Shown here: one piece after another, positions 16,450 through 25,474 of the stretch
How positions within the stretch are numbered: position 1 is the stretch's first letter
Layout: the number at the start of each line of letters is the position of its first letter
Assembly (NCBI GenBank): GCA_040219135.1
Contig: JAVJTA010000011.1
Span: 124,001-188,000, forward strand
Origin: UBA7803 sp040219135
Lineage (GTDB): Bacteria; Pseudomonadota; Gammaproteobacteria; Pseudomonadales; Azotimanducaceae
Length of the DNA stretch: 64,000 bases
Direction of reading: 5' to 3'
The notes under the pieces: model-generated
Seen by the model: the letters and a program-made list of their open reading frames with translations, nothing else
The model's database searches: none
What the model was told of the DNA's origin: nothing
Position numbers and translations under genes: made by a program

Positions 16450-17031
16450 TCAGGCGCCGGTGATCAGCGAACCATCGGCCTTCACGCCGCTGGCGTCCAC
16501 CGGCAGGTCCACGGCCGGCGACCCTTCGTTCAGGGTCGCCGTCAGTTCCAGCATGATCCCGTCGGGATCGAAGAAGTAGCAGGAGCGCAGCCAGGTCCGG
16601 TCGCTGACCTCGGCGCTGGTTCGAGCATCCTTGCCGGTGACCACATCGTCGTGATTGACCACCGGGGTGACGTCCACGCCGCGAGCGATGAGGCGCTCCC
16701 GGTAGTCGTCGATGTGCTCGGGCGCCACGCGAATGGCGACGTGGTTCATGGAGCCCTGGGCGGAGGTGATGTTCCCCGGACGGCGCCCCACCAGCGTCCC
16801 CGGTGCCGCAACGCCGGGCTGCGCCGGCGGTGCGTCCCGGAACCAGAAGAACGCGAGCTCGGCGCCGCCACCCATGTCGAAGAAGAAGTGCTGACCGTAG
16901 CCGCCGTCCAGATCGAAGCCTTTCTTCAGCTTCATGCCCAGGACTTCGGTATAGAAACGAACGGTGCGTTGCATATCGCTGCAGACCAGCGCGAGATGGT
17001 GCAGACCCTGAAACTCCATGGCCGTCGACAT
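16450..17031 (-). CDS. VOC-family (glyoxalase/extradiol dioxygenase-like) protein
   Basis: 193 residues from ATG 17031, preceded by CAGGGAGG. GLHHLALVCSDMQRTVRFYTEVLGM opens the first beta-alpha-beta module; SMNHVAIRV and DGIMLELTA carry the likely second His and the Glu of a metal site (His-His-Glu). This is a single-domain VOC protein, so a two-module extradiol dioxygenase is unlikely unless it dimerises. It is clearly a paralogue of the VOC protein at 19790 (shared GQHFFFD and AFFWF-DAP blocks). First gene of the VOC-CMD-TonB receptor series. Lyase, isomerase and dioxygenase activities all remain possible. Confidence 0.85.
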   Translation of the reverse strand: MSTAMEFQGLHHLALVCSDMQRTVRFYTEVLGMKLKKGFDLDGGYGQHFFFDMGGGAELAFFWFRDAPPAQPGVAAPGTLVGRRPGNITSAQGSMNHVAIRVAPEHIDDYRERLIARGVDVTPVVNHDDVVTGKDARTSAEVSDRTWLRSCYFFDPDGIMLELTATLNEGSPAVDLPVDASGVKADGSLITGA

Positions 17032-17056
17032 GGTTGCCTCCCTGATGCCCGTTGGC

Positions 17057-17103
17057 TTGTCCCTGGAAATCCCAGAGTATATAAGTGAGTCACAGTGACA
17101 CAA
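17057..17103. promoter_or_regulatory. Overlapping divergent promoters with a GTCACAGTGAC palindrome
   Basis: Rightward: TTGTCC (17057-17062), 17 bases, TATAAG (17080-17085). Leftward: TTGTGT (17103-17098), 16 bases, TATACT (17081-17076). The perfect palindrome GTCAC-A-GTGAC (17089-17099) sits in the leftward spacer and near the rightward transcription start. One regulator there could control both the VOC operon and the DUF3604 gene. Confidence 0.5.
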
Positions 17104-17127
17104 CCGTTCATTGTCAGGGGGCATAGC

Positions 17128-18906
17128 GTGGCAGCGGAATCGACGGCAATCGCTGTGTGGGCGAGAAAAACGCTTCTGCTCATCGCTGCGCTGACCGCGC
17201 TGCCCGCGCTCGCGGACGACGTCTGCGGAAACGCACCGACGGGTGAGAAAGCGCTTCTCTGGGGTGACCTGCACGCCCACACCGCCTGGTCGCTGGACGC
17301 CTACGCGTTCGGCGCGGTCGCGACGCCGGCCGACGCGTTCGCGTTCGCCCGTGGACAGGAACTGCGGCTGGCAACCGGAGAGACGACGCGAATCGACCGT
17401 CCGCTCGACTTCGCGGCGGTCACCGATCATGCGGACGCCTTCGACGTCATGTATCTGTGCACGGACCCGCTGTACTCCGACCGGGCGTACTGCCGCGCGA
17501 TCCGCGATGCCCGCGACGCCAGACGCGGCCGCGAGATCTTCACCGACTACCTGCTGCCCATCGTCGTGGACGGCGAGGCAGCGCCCGTGTGTGACGAGCC
17601 GGGCAGCGACTGTGATGCGGCAAGCCGCGGCCAGTGGCGGCGGGTGCAGGAGGCCGCAAATGACGCCGACGACCCATGCCGGTTCACTGCGTTCGTCGGC
17701 TACGAGTGGAGCGCGACCCCGGCCGGCAGCCACTGGCACCGCAACGTGGTGTTCCGCTCCGATCGGGTTCCGGACGAAGCCTACGACTTCGTGCGCTATC
17801 CCAAGGTCGAAGATCTGTGGAGCGCGCTCGACCGGACCTGCCGCCCGGAAGACGGCTGCGATGTCCTCGCCATACCGCACAACATCAACATGGCCGATGG
17901 TGGCGGCTTCGACATCGACCGGGAAAGCAGCGAAGTGCAGGCGCTTCGAGCCCGATTCGAACGGCTGGCGGAGATGCATCAGGAAAAAGGCAACAGCGAA
18001 TGCCTGCCGGCGAGTCCGGACGCCAGATCGGAGGATTGCGCCTTCGAGCAGCTTCCGGACCACCTGCGCGACCGAGCACCCGCCGACGACTCCGAGACCC
18101 CGGACGAACGCTGGCAGCGGTCGAAATCCGCCTTCTATCGAAGCCTGCTGACGCGCGGGCTGATCGCCTACGAAGGCTCGGAGCGCCGCAGCAACCCGCT
18201 GATGCTCGGCGCCATCGGCTCCACCGACAATCACCTGGGAACTCCCGGCCGCGTGCAGGAAGACGGCTACTGGGGCGCCATGTCGATGCTCTGGCAGGAC
18301 GATGCCACCCGCCTGTCGAGCTCGGGCTACAACCCCGGCGGCCTGGTCGCCGTCTGGGCGGAGCAGAACACGCGCGCTTCGGTGTTCGACGCGCTCAAGC
18401 GCCGGGAAGCCTACGCAACCAGCGGCCCACGGATCAGCCTGCGCTTCGATGCGCTCGACGACGCCGTCTCCGCCGAGGGCGCCTGCGCCAGCGCGCAAGG
18501 CGCCGTGGCCACCGCCATGGGCGGCACGCTCCTGCGAAGGCAGCGGACGCCGCGGCTGCGCATCGTCGCGGGCATGGACCAGACACCACTGGCCCGGATC
18601 CAGATCGTCAAGGTGGATCTGCGCGAAGGCACGATCGACGAACAGGTCCACGCCGTTGCCGACTTCCCTGCAGGCACCTCCGGCACCTGCCGGGTCTGGG
18701 AAGACCCGGACTTCGACCCGAACGCCCCGGCTTACTGGTACGCCCGGGTCGTGGAGCTGCCGACGCCGCGCTGGAGCAAGCTGCTGTGCGAGCGGCTCGG
18801 GCGCTGCGCCGAGCATCCCGAAGCGGACCTGATGATCGAGGAGCGCGCCTGGTCGTCACCGATCTGGTACGAACCCGGCCCGGGCGCCGACCCCGGCGCG
18901 CACTGA
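17128..18906 (+). CDS. DUF3604 family exported protein (PHP-like)
   Basis: 592 residues from GTG 17128, which has CAGGGGG in front; a possible GTG at 17095 has no ribosome site. A signal peptide ends LPALADD. LLWGDLHAHTAWSLDAYAFG is the diagnostic start of DUF3604, related to PHP metallophosphoesterases, with HAH as first metal motif. FAAVTDHAD and the later GAIGSTDNHLGTPG supply further His/Asp. WSATPAGSHWHRNVVFR is also typical. The family is periplasmic and of unproven function, often near TonB receptors. It is divergent from the VOC operon. Confidence 0.88.
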   Translation: MAAESTAIAVWARKTLLLIAALTALPALADDVCGNAPTGEKALLWGDLHAHTAWSLDAYAFGAVATPADAFAFARGQELRLATGETTRIDRPLDFAAVTDHADAFDVMYLCTDPLYSDRAYCRAIRDARDARRGREIFTDYLLPIVVDGEAAPVCDEPGSDCDAASRGQWRRVQEAANDADDPCRFTAFVGYEWSATPAGSHWHRNVVFRSDRVPDEAYDFVRYPKVEDLWSALDRTCRPEDGCDVLAIPHNINMADGGGFDIDRESSEVQALRARFERLAEMHQEKGNSECLPASPDARSEDCAFEQLPDHLRDRAPADDSETPDERWQRSKSAFYRSLLTRGLIAYEGSERRSNPLMLGAIGSTDNHLGTPGRVQEDGYWGAMSMLWQDDATRLSSSGYNPGGLVAVWAEQNTRASVFDALKRREAYATSGPRISLRFDALDDAVSAEGACASAQGAVATAMGGTLLRRQRTPRLRIVAGMDQTPLARIQIVKVDLREGTIDEQVHAVADFPAGTSGTCRVWEDPDFDPNAPAYWYARVVELPTPRWSKLLCERLGRCAEHPEADLMIEERAWSSPIWYEPGPGADPGAH

Positions 18907-18971
18907 CCGAAGCGCCTGCCGCTGCGCCGCGCGAGTTCGGCGTGGGGCGGACCGTCAACCTGCGGCCCGGA

Positions 18972-19643
18972 TCAGGAGCGCCACCACGGCAGGAACTGCG
19001 GTGCCCTGGTGGTCACGTCCTGCAGGGCCGCCGCCGCCGCGCCGCGCGCACGCCGTCCGTCCAGGCCAAGACCGCGCAGGCCCAGCGCCGTCAGCGTGGC
19101 AACGTAGGCTGTCGCCTCCGTGCCGTCGCTGATCAGCCGCCGCATGCCTTCCATGGCCACGCCGATCTGGTAGTCCACGGCGGCATCGACGCGGTCGAGC
19201 TGAAACGCGCCGCTGTCCATGCCCGCCAGGGTGTTGCGCCGCACCGCCGCCAGCAGCTCCGAATCCTCGGTGAAGTGCTCGGTACGCACGACGAAGGCGC
19301 CCCACGCCGGGTCGAACGCCGCCCGCAGCATGATGACGATCCACCCGGACGCGGTGCGCCGCACAGGATCGCGCACCTGATCGAACATCGACGCCAGGCC
19401 TTCGACCAGTTCGTTGGTCAGATGCTGGCCGAGGGCAAGCCGCGCCTCCTCCAGGGAAGCGAAATACTTGTAGAAGGTCCCCCGGGAGACACCGGCCGCG
19501 CGGATCACGTCGTCGATCACGGCGGGGTTACCCGCGCCGGCGCCGGCGCCGCCACAGACATCCATGGTGGCCGTCAGCAGCCGGGCCCGCATCTTCTGCC
19601 GCTTGCGCTGCGCCGAGCGGACTCGGAAGTCGGTCTCGTCCAT
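18972..19643 (-). CDS. TetR-family transcriptional regulator
   Basis: 223 residues. N-terminal helix-turn-helix VIDDVIRAAGVSRGTFYKYFASLEEARLALG is a canonical TetR DNA-binding region, here preceded by a basic segment (RSAQRKRQKMRARLL). The C-terminal ligand domain is helical and unassigned. It is divergent from the VOC gene at 19790, with a 146-base gap holding a strong promoter and CTAAGC repeats, so it probably represses that gene and possibly itself. Confidence 0.88.
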   Translation of the reverse strand: MDETDFRVRSAQRKRQKMRARLLTATMDVCGGAGAGAGNPAVIDDVIRAAGVSRGTFYKYFASLEEARLALGQHLTNELVEGLASMFDQVRDPVRRTASGWIVIMLRAAFDPAWGAFVVRTEHFTEDSELLAAVRRNTLAGMDSGAFQLDRVDAAVDYQIGVAMEGMRRLISDGTEATAYVATLTALGLRGLGLDGRRARGAAAAALQDVTTRAPQFLPWWRS

Positions 19644-19696
19644 GCCGGAATGGTATCACCGGCTGCCACGCAGGACGGGACGCCGGGCAGCCTTCC

Positions 19697-19726
19697 TTGA
19701 CAGCGGCACGCGCCGTCGCCCATATT
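19697..19726 (+). promoter_or_regulatory. Sigma-70-like promoter of the second VOC gene
   Basis: TTGACA (19697-19702, full consensus), 18-base spacer, CATATT (19721-19726, four of six). Confidence 0.55.
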
Positions 19727-19734
19727 TCGTCTGT

Positions 19735-19755
19735 CTAAAGCTAAGCAAACTAAGC
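19735..19755 (+). promoter_or_regulatory. CTAAGC repeats downstream of the promoter
   Basis: CTAAAG (19735), CTAAGC (19741) and CTAAGC (19750); the last two are 9 bp apart, as are the CTAAGT copies at 35649 and 35658. The site is just past the expected transcription start, where a repressor would block initiation. The divergent TetR is the first candidate, but the motif resembles the wider CTAAGT set of this window. Confidence 0.45.
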
Positions 19756-19789
19756 ATTCGAGAGACGAGCTAATTCATCGGAGGCAGCT

Positions 19790-20356
19790 ATGGCCGGGTC
19801 CAGAAAGAACAGCAAGTTCGACATTCAGGGCATCAATCACCTCGCACTGGTCTGCAAGGACATGAAGCGGACCGTGGATTTCTACTCCGGCGTGCTTGGC
19901 ATGCCGCTCACCAAGACCATCAATCTGCCGAACGGGATGGGTCAGCACTTCTTCTTCGACATCGGCAACGGCGACCAGCTCGCCTTTTTCTGGTTCCCCG
20001 ACGCGCCGGAATCGGTACCCGGGGTCACCCATGCCGAGCACCTGATCGGTCGCGGGTCGCTGACCTCCGCGCACGCCTCGATGAACCACGTCGCCTTCAA
20101 CATCCCCGCGGACCGGGTGGACGAGTACCAGAAGCGCCTCGAGCAGGCAGGCGTCGACTGCACCGGCGTGGTCAACCACGACGATTCCGAGACCCAGGCG
20201 AGCCCGAACATCACACCGACGACGTTCGTCCGCAGCATCTACTTCAAGGACCCCGACGGGATTCTGCTGGAATTCGCGGCGTGGACCCGGGAACTCACGG
20301 ACGCCGACGTGAACTGCGAGCCGATGAGCGCCGCCGACGCCGAGGCCGTTACCTGA
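19790..20356 (+). CDS. VOC-family (glyoxalase/extradiol dioxygenase-like) protein
   Basis: 188 residues; start preceded by GGAGGCAGCT. INHLALVCKDMKRTVDFYSGVLGM begins the VOC fold; MNHVAFNIPADRV and DGILLEFAAW give the second His and the Glu of the metal site. It is a paralogue of the protein at 16450, with QHFFFDIGNGDQLAFFWFPDAPESVPGV shared almost block for block. It is controlled from its own promoter opposite a TetR gene, so it is likely induced by a substrate related to that of the first VOC operon. The reaction is unknown. Confidence 0.85.
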   Translation: MAGSRKNSKFDIQGINHLALVCKDMKRTVDFYSGVLGMPLTKTINLPNGMGQHFFFDIGNGDQLAFFWFPDAPESVPGVTHAEHLIGRGSLTSAHASMNHVAFNIPADRVDEYQKRLEQAGVDCTGVVNHDDSETQASPNITPTTFVRSIYFKDPDGILLEFAAWTRELTDADVNCEPMSAADAEAVT

Positions 20357-20389
20357 CGCGGACCCGGCCGGCCAGCCGTCGCGGATCCG

Positions 20390-21751
20390 TCACGTGCCGA
20401 CCCGCGGCGCCGCGATCCGCCGGTCCCGCCGGTCGAACGCCCGCCGCAGGCGTTCGAGCCTGAGCCTGGAAACCGGATAGCGGTAGATCACAGCGATGGC
20501 CAGCAGATAGAACGCCGACGGCAGGAAGCCGATCGCGTAGCGCAGCGCGGCGATCTCCTCCGGACCGTTTTCGGCGCGCGGGTCGAAGCCGAACAGGCCC
20601 AGCAGCGGCAGCGAGATGCCCACCGCCAGCGCCTGGGTCGTCTTTGCTCCCAGGGACCAGACCGCCATATAGGCGCCGGCGATGCTCTCGCGCCGCCGCC
20701 GCGTGGCGATGTCGATCACGTCCGCCTTCATCGACAGCGACAGCGCGATGAAATTGCCGCCGGCGAAACCGATGACCGCCGTGATCAGCAGGAACGGCAC
20801 CAGTGACCCCGGCGTCAGCAGCACGTACGCGGGAGTCACCAGTGCCATCACCAGGGTGCCGGTCATCCAGGCTTCGCGCTTGCCGATCCGACCCGACAGC
20901 CATACCCAGAACGGCAGCCCGATGATGTTGACGGCGAAGTACGACAACAGAATCGGCTGGGCCTGCCGTTCCAGTTCCATGGCGAACGTGGTGTAGAGCA
21001 TGAACAGCGTGGCGATCATGGTGGTCCCGAGCGACATGAGCGTGAAGCCGATGAACAGGACCACGAAGGAACCGTTTCTGAGCATGCTCCTCAGATTCCG
21101 CAGAACAGGCTGGTGAGCCGGCGGAGCGGAGTGACGCTCGGGAAGCCGCCACACGGTGATCCCGATGAGCAGCGGCAGCAGCACGATGGCCATGCCGCCG
21201 ATGATCACCAGCGCTTCGCTCGCCACCGCGCCGTAGCCGAACAACTGGCTCGCCAGCACCGGAATCAGCAGCACGCTGATGTTGCCGGCGAAGCCGAACG
21301 CCTGCCGCCAGCCGGTGATCCGGGTGCGCTCGTCGAAGTCGTCGGAAAGCTCGGCGCCCCATGCGTAGTAGGGGATGTTGATCATGGTCCAGCCGAACCA
21401 CAGCAGCGCCGACCAGACCAGAAGATACAGATTGTCGACTTCCCCCGACGGTGAGAACAGCTGGTAGGCGGACAGCATCATCAGCGGCGTTCCGGCGAGC
21501 ATCCAGGGTTTGCGCCGGCCCAGCCGGGTTCTGGTGCGGTCGCTCAGACTGCCGATGAGCGGATCGGTGATCACGTCGCTGATGCGCGCCACCATCAGCA
21601 GCAGGCCGATGTCGGTGATGCTGAGGCCAAGGTCCCGCGAGTAGAAGAACGGCAGATAAAGTGACATCGGAATCACCGCCAGATAGACGGCGAATTCCGG
21701 CAGCCCGAACAGGACGAGCTGCGACGACTTGAGGCGCGGCGTGCTGGCCAA
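20390..21751 (-). CDS. GPH-family (MFS_2, glycoside-pentoside-hexuronide type) cation symporter
   Basis: 453 residues, about twelve membrane helices. Family signs: DPLIGSLSDRTRTRLGRRKPWMLAG after helix 2, WTMINIPYYAWGAELSDDFDERTRITGWRQAFG, and the late MKADVIDIATRRRRESIAGAYMAVWSLGAKTTQALAVG. Members take up sugars and, in TonB-receptor-rich bacteria, many other solutes with H+ or Na+. The start is TTG 21751 with CGGAGA upstream; the nearby ATG at 21773 is out of frame. It is divergent from the third TonB receptor and probably works with it, inner membrane after outer membrane. Confidence 0.85.
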   Translation of the reverse strand: MASTPRLKSSQLVLFGLPEFAVYLAVIPMSLYLPFFYSRDLGLSITDIGLLLMVARISDVITDPLIGSLSDRTRTRLGRRKPWMLAGTPLMMLSAYQLFSPSGEVDNLYLLVWSALLWFGWTMINIPYYAWGAELSDDFDERTRITGWRQAFGFAGNISVLLIPVLASQLFGYGAVASEALVIIGGMAIVLLPLLIGITVWRLPERHSAPPAHQPVLRNLRSMLRNGSFVVLFIGFTLMSLGTTMIATLFMLYTTFAMELERQAQPILLSYFAVNIIGLPFWVWLSGRIGKREAWMTGTLVMALVTPAYVLLTPGSLVPFLLITAVIGFAGGNFIALSLSMKADVIDIATRRRRESIAGAYMAVWSLGAKTTQALAVGISLPLLGLFGFDPRAENGPEEIAALRYAIGFLPSAFYLLAIAVIYRYPVSRLRLERLRRAFDRRDRRIAAPRVGT

Positions 21752-21842
21752 AGGCTGGTCTCCGGCGATTCATGGTTTCCGCGGCATGCCCTGCCCCACG
21801 GACACGATACGCCGAGCTCCATTGTCCCCGCCACGCCGATGG

Positions 21843-21871
21843 TTGCAACTCCTTAGTAACCTAGGTATTTT
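21843..21871 (+). promoter_or_regulatory. Promoter with operator in the spacer, upstream of the third TonB receptor
   Basis: TTGCAA (21843-21848), 17-base spacer CTCCTTAGTAACCTAGG, TATTTT (21866-21871). The CTTAG and CCTAGGTA elements resemble the operators at 7490, 15709 and 35649. The -35 sequence and spacing equal those of the second receptor promoter. Confidence 0.5.
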
Positions 21872-21965
21872 CTCGCGATGACCGCGCCGGCGGGCCGGAG
21901 ACTCTGCGCGCGCGTGGTCGGGGGGAAATTCACGAGCAACCCGCTCGCTTGGAGAGGAGAGAGCC

Positions 21966-24287
21966 ATGTCACCGAGAATCGGTCTGTCCGTGCCGTCCGG
22001 CACGCTGTTCGCGACGTTGCTCGCTTTGCTGGGTCTCGCACCGGTGACCGCCAGCGCGGCCGAGCCGTCCGCACGGGTCATCGAAGAGGTGATCGTCACC
22101 GCGCGCTATCGCGAAGAGACGGCGCAGGAAACGCCCATCGCCATCACCGCGTTCAACCAGTCCATGCTCGAGGCGATTACCGCGCAGGACCTGCGCGATG
22201 TCGGCCCGCAGTCGCCGAACGTGCGCGTACAGGCAAACACCTTCGCGCCGAACTCCTCGACCATCCACATCCGCGGTATGGGCTCGCTGACCATCGAGTC
22301 CACCAACGAGCTGCGCAACGGCGTTTCCCTGAACGGGGTCTACATCTCGCGTCCGGTCGCCACCCTCATCGACTTCTTCGACATGGACACGGTCGAGGTG
22401 CTGCGCGGACCCCAGGGCACGACGTTCGGCAAGAACTCGCTGTCCGGCGCCGTGGCGATGAACAGCATCCGGCCCGACGGCACTTTCGACTACAAGGCCG
22501 AGCTGACCGGCGGCAACTACGACCGCATGGATTTCCGCGGCGCCGTGCAGTTCCCCATCATCACCGACCAGCTGTCGGCTCGCATCTCCTACCTCGGGCA
22601 GAACTACGACGGCCATTACAAGAACCGGCTCGGAGGCCGCCTGAACGGCGAGGACGTGGACGCCTTGCGCGGCACCCTGGTCTGGACGCCCACGGAGACC
22701 GTCGAGGCCACCCTGATCTATCACTGGCTGAAGGAGCGCAGCCAGGCGCCCGGCGGCGACGATCGATCAGATCCGAATCAGCTCATCAACATCTTCTTCG
22801 CCGGCCCGCCGTTCTTCTGGAACGGCGAACCCGACGACGGCGACTTCACCGTGGGCCGCGACGCCCTCGATTTCTACGACTCCGATCAGGACGGCGTGAC
22901 CGCCATCGTCAACTGGGACGTCGGCAACTTCACCCTGACGTCGATCACCGGGTGGATGGCCACGGACGACCTCGTGGCGGCCGACTTCGACCAGACCGAG
23001 CTGCCGTTCTTCCCGACGTTCCGCGATCAGGAGCACGACCAGTTCAGCCAGGAGCTGCGGCTCACATCGGACTTCTCCGGGATGAGCGGATTCCTCAGCG
23101 ATCTCGACATGGTGCTCGGGCTGTTCTACTTCGAGCAGGAGCACGAGATCGTGCAGACCTTCCCAACCCTCGCCAATTCCGCCGACTACGCAAACCAGGA
23201 CGGCGACAGCAAGGCCGTGTTCGGCCAGTTCATCTACGCCGTAACCGACGAGCTGAACGTGTCGTTCGGCGCGCGCTACACGAAGGAGAGCAAGGACTTC
23301 TCGCGCAACCCCGGCAGCACCATCGCCACCCCGATCAACTACCTGGATCCGGACACGCGTCCGAGCATCAGCCAGATGGCCGCGCTGCCGCGATCGGTGA
23401 ACGGCGATCTCGACAGCGACCGCACCACGTTCAGGATCGGCGCAGACTACTTCTTCACCGAAGCAATCATGGGCTACGCCAGCTACTCCACCGGCTACAA
23501 GGCAGGCGAGTTCGGCGCCAGGGCGGGCTCGGATCTCACCGCCGGACCGACCGACGACGAGACCTCGGCCGCTTTCGAAGTGGGCGTCAAGTCCGAGTTC
23601 ATGGACGGACGACTGCGCGCCAATGCTGCGGCCTTCTACACCAACTACAAGGATCTGGCCTTCGAAGTGTTCTTCCCGAACCCGAACAACCCCACCGGCC
23701 AGGAGACGGCGTCGCAGAACATCGGCGAAGCCACGGTCTATGGCTTCGAGCTCGAGGTCACCGCGGTTCCCATAGACGGCCTGACGCTGCAGGGCGTGCT
23801 CGGTCTGCTCGACGCCGAGTACGACGAGTTCTGTGCCGATCTCGACGGGCCTGCCCCGGAGACGAATCCGGTGTCCGACTGCGGCGGCCAGGTGACCCTG
23901 CTGCCCAACGGCACGTATCTGCTCGACATCGATCACACCGATCTGGAACTGAGTCGCGCGCCGGACACCCAGGCGTACCTGTCCGCCCAGTACGACTGGA
24001 ATACCGGTGTCGGCGGCATGTTCGTGCGCGCGTCCGGGAGCTACGAGAGCAGCTACTTCTCCGACGGGGCGATCAACCATCCTAACGGCAAGACCGGTGA
24101 TTTCTGGCTGCTGGACGCCAGCGCCGGCTGGACCAGCCCGAGCGACCGCTGGCGCGTGCAGGCCTGGTGCAAGAACTGCTCCGACAAGCACTACACCGCC
24201 GGGCTCACACCCACGGCCCAGTTCTTCAACCAGCACTTCTGGGGTTACCCACGCACCTACGGACTCACGCTCGCGTACCAGAAGTGA
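21966..24287 (+). CDS. TonB-dependent outer-membrane receptor
   Basis: 773 residues; ATG 21966 is preceded by GGAGAGGAGAGAGCC. Signal peptide (cleavage near TASAAE), TonB box VIEEVIVTARYRE, plug with ETPIAITAFNQSML, IRGMGSLTIES and VEVLRGPQGTTFGKNSLSGAVAMNSIRP, and a barrel ending RTYGLTLAYQK. An unusual pair of cysteines (WCKNCSDKHY) lies near the C-terminus. The MetE-like and hydrolase genes follow on the same strand after 122 bases, and a GPH transporter is divergent. These likely handle the imported compound. Confidence 0.93.
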   Translation: MSPRIGLSVPSGTLFATLLALLGLAPVTASAAEPSARVIEEVIVTARYREETAQETPIAITAFNQSMLEAITAQDLRDVGPQSPNVRVQANTFAPNSSTIHIRGMGSLTIESTNELRNGVSLNGVYISRPVATLIDFFDMDTVEVLRGPQGTTFGKNSLSGAVAMNSIRPDGTFDYKAELTGGNYDRMDFRGAVQFPIITDQLSARISYLGQNYDGHYKNRLGGRLNGEDVDALRGTLVWTPTETVEATLIYHWLKERSQAPGGDDRSDPNQLINIFFAGPPFFWNGEPDDGDFTVGRDALDFYDSDQDGVTAIVNWDVGNFTLTSITGWMATDDLVAADFDQTELPFFPTFRDQEHDQFSQELRLTSDFSGMSGFLSDLDMVLGLFYFEQEHEIVQTFPTLANSADYANQDGDSKAVFGQFIYAVTDELNVSFGARYTKESKDFSRNPGSTIATPINYLDPDTRPSISQMAALPRSVNGDLDSDRTTFRIGADYFFTEAIMGYASYSTGYKAGEFGARAGSDLTAGPTDDETSAAFEVGVKSEFMDGRLRANAAAFYTNYKDLAFEVFFPNPNNPTGQETASQNIGEATVYGFELEVTAVPIDGLTLQGVLGLLDAEYDEFCADLDGPAPETNPVSDCGGQVTLLPNGTYLLDIDHTDLELSRAPDTQAYLSAQYDWNTGVGGMFVRASGSYESSYFSDGAINHPNGKTGDFWLLDASAGWTSPSDRWRVQAWCKNCSDKHYTAGLTPTAQFFNQHFWGYPRTYGLTLAYQK

Positions 24288-24409
24288 CAGCGGCGGAGCC
24301 GCAAGCCGGCGTGGTCGGGCGGAGTCGGGGTCGGCGAACCGGCCATGCGCAGGCTGCTAGCCGAGCAGAGTGAGTCCGCCTCCCCTACCGAATTCGCAGA
24401 GGTGATCAG

Positions 24410-25474
24410 ATGAGTGTTTCCGCACCCCTCGGCCAACGAGCGCTTCTCGCCAGTCTGGTCGGCAGCTACTCCCAACCAGACTGGTTGGTACACCGGGAGG
24501 TCCTGCACGAACGTCTGCCGCCACGGGTGCGCGCCTGCGAGTTCTGGCGCGTACCGGAGGACGAACTTGAAGACGCGCAGCGCCGCGCGACGCTGGCGGC
24601 GGTGGACGAGCAGATCGCCGCGGGGGTCGACATCGTCACCGACGGCGAGATCCGTCGCGAAAGCTACTCCAACCGCTTCGCCACCGCGCTGCAGGGCGTC
24701 GACGTGGACAACCATGGCACCGCCATCGATCGGACCGGAAAAGCGGTGCCGGTGCCGCGCGTAACCGGGCCCATCGTGTGGACCCACAGCGCCGAGGTGG
24801 ACTACCTGAGAATGCTGAAGGCATACACGAGTCTGCCGGTCAAAGTCACCCTGCCGGGTCCGTTCACCATGACCCAGCAGGCCCAGAACGACTACTACCC
24901 GGACGATGAAAGCCTGGCCGAAGCCTACGCCGCCGCCGTCAACGCGGAAGTCCTGGCGCTGTTCGCGGCTGGCGCCGACATCGTCAAGCTCGACGAGCCC
25001 TACGTGCAGGCCCGCCCGGACCAGGCCCGGGCCTATGCCGTTGCCTGCATCGACCGGGCCCTGGCCGGGGCCAGCGGGATCACGGCGGTGCACGTGTGCT
25101 TCGGCTATGGACGTCACGTCAGCGACAAGCCGAACCGCTACGAGTTCCTCGGCGGGCTCGATGCCTGCGCGGCCGACGAGATCTCCATCGAGTGCGCGCA
25201 GCCGAACCTGGATCTGCGTGACCTGGACCTGCTGCCGGACAAACGCGTCCATGTCGGGGTGATCAATCTGCGCGACACGACCGTGGAGACGCCGGAAGTG
25301 GTCGCCACGCGGATCCGCGCCGCCCTCGAGCACCTGCCGCCGGAGCGCATCGTGGTCGCCCCCGACTGCGGCATGAAGTACCTGACCCCCGAGGTTGCGC
25401 TCGGAAAGCTCACCAGCATGGTGGCTGGACGCAACCTCGTCGCCAACGAACTCGGATTGGAGCAATCGACATGA
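24410..25474 (+). CDS. MetE C-terminal-domain-like (cobalamin-independent methionine synthase family) protein
   Basis: 354 residues, the size of stand-alone MetE catalytic barrels, not full 750-residue MetE. Zinc-site residues are present: VHVCFGYG (His-x-Cys) and APDCGMKYL (third Cys). DIVTDGEIRRESY and VKVTLPGPFTM are family blocks. Such short proteins move methyl groups between small molecules, but many are of unknown substrate and sit in catabolic clusters, so methionine synthesis is not implied. The start follows AGAGGTGA. It overlaps the hydrolase by four bases (ATGA), so the two products probably act together. Confidence 0.82.
   Translation: MSVSAPLGQRALLASLVGSYSQPDWLVHREVLHERLPPRVRACEFWRVPEDELEDAQRRATLAAVDEQIAAGVDIVTDGEIRRESYSNRFATALQGVDVDNHGTAIDRTGKAVPVPRVTGPIVWTHSAEVDYLRMLKAYTSLPVKVTLPGPFTMTQQAQNDYYPDDESLAEAYAAAVNAEVLALFAAGADIVKLDEPYVQARPDQARAYAVACIDRALAGASGITAVHVCFGYGRHVSDKPNRYEFLGGLDACAADEISIECAQPNLDLRDLDLLPDKRVHVGVINLRDTTVETPEVVATRIRAALEHLPPERIVVAPDCGMKYLTPEVALGKLTSMVAGRNLVANELGLEQST

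Noticed and set aside
17032..18816. An extended N-terminus for the VOC protein on the minus strand
   Set aside because: It is antisense to the DUF3604 gene. A strong ribosome site and the VOC fold begin at 17031.
18907..18971. A hairpin terminator between the DUF3604 and TetR genes
   Set aside because: Only a weak 5-bp stem (CGCCG/CGGCG) is present with no T-run, as expected by chance in GC-rich DNA.
21878..24085. A 735-residue open frame overlapping the third TonB receptor on the same strand
   Set aside because: No homology; Arg-rich translation of another frame of the receptor gene.
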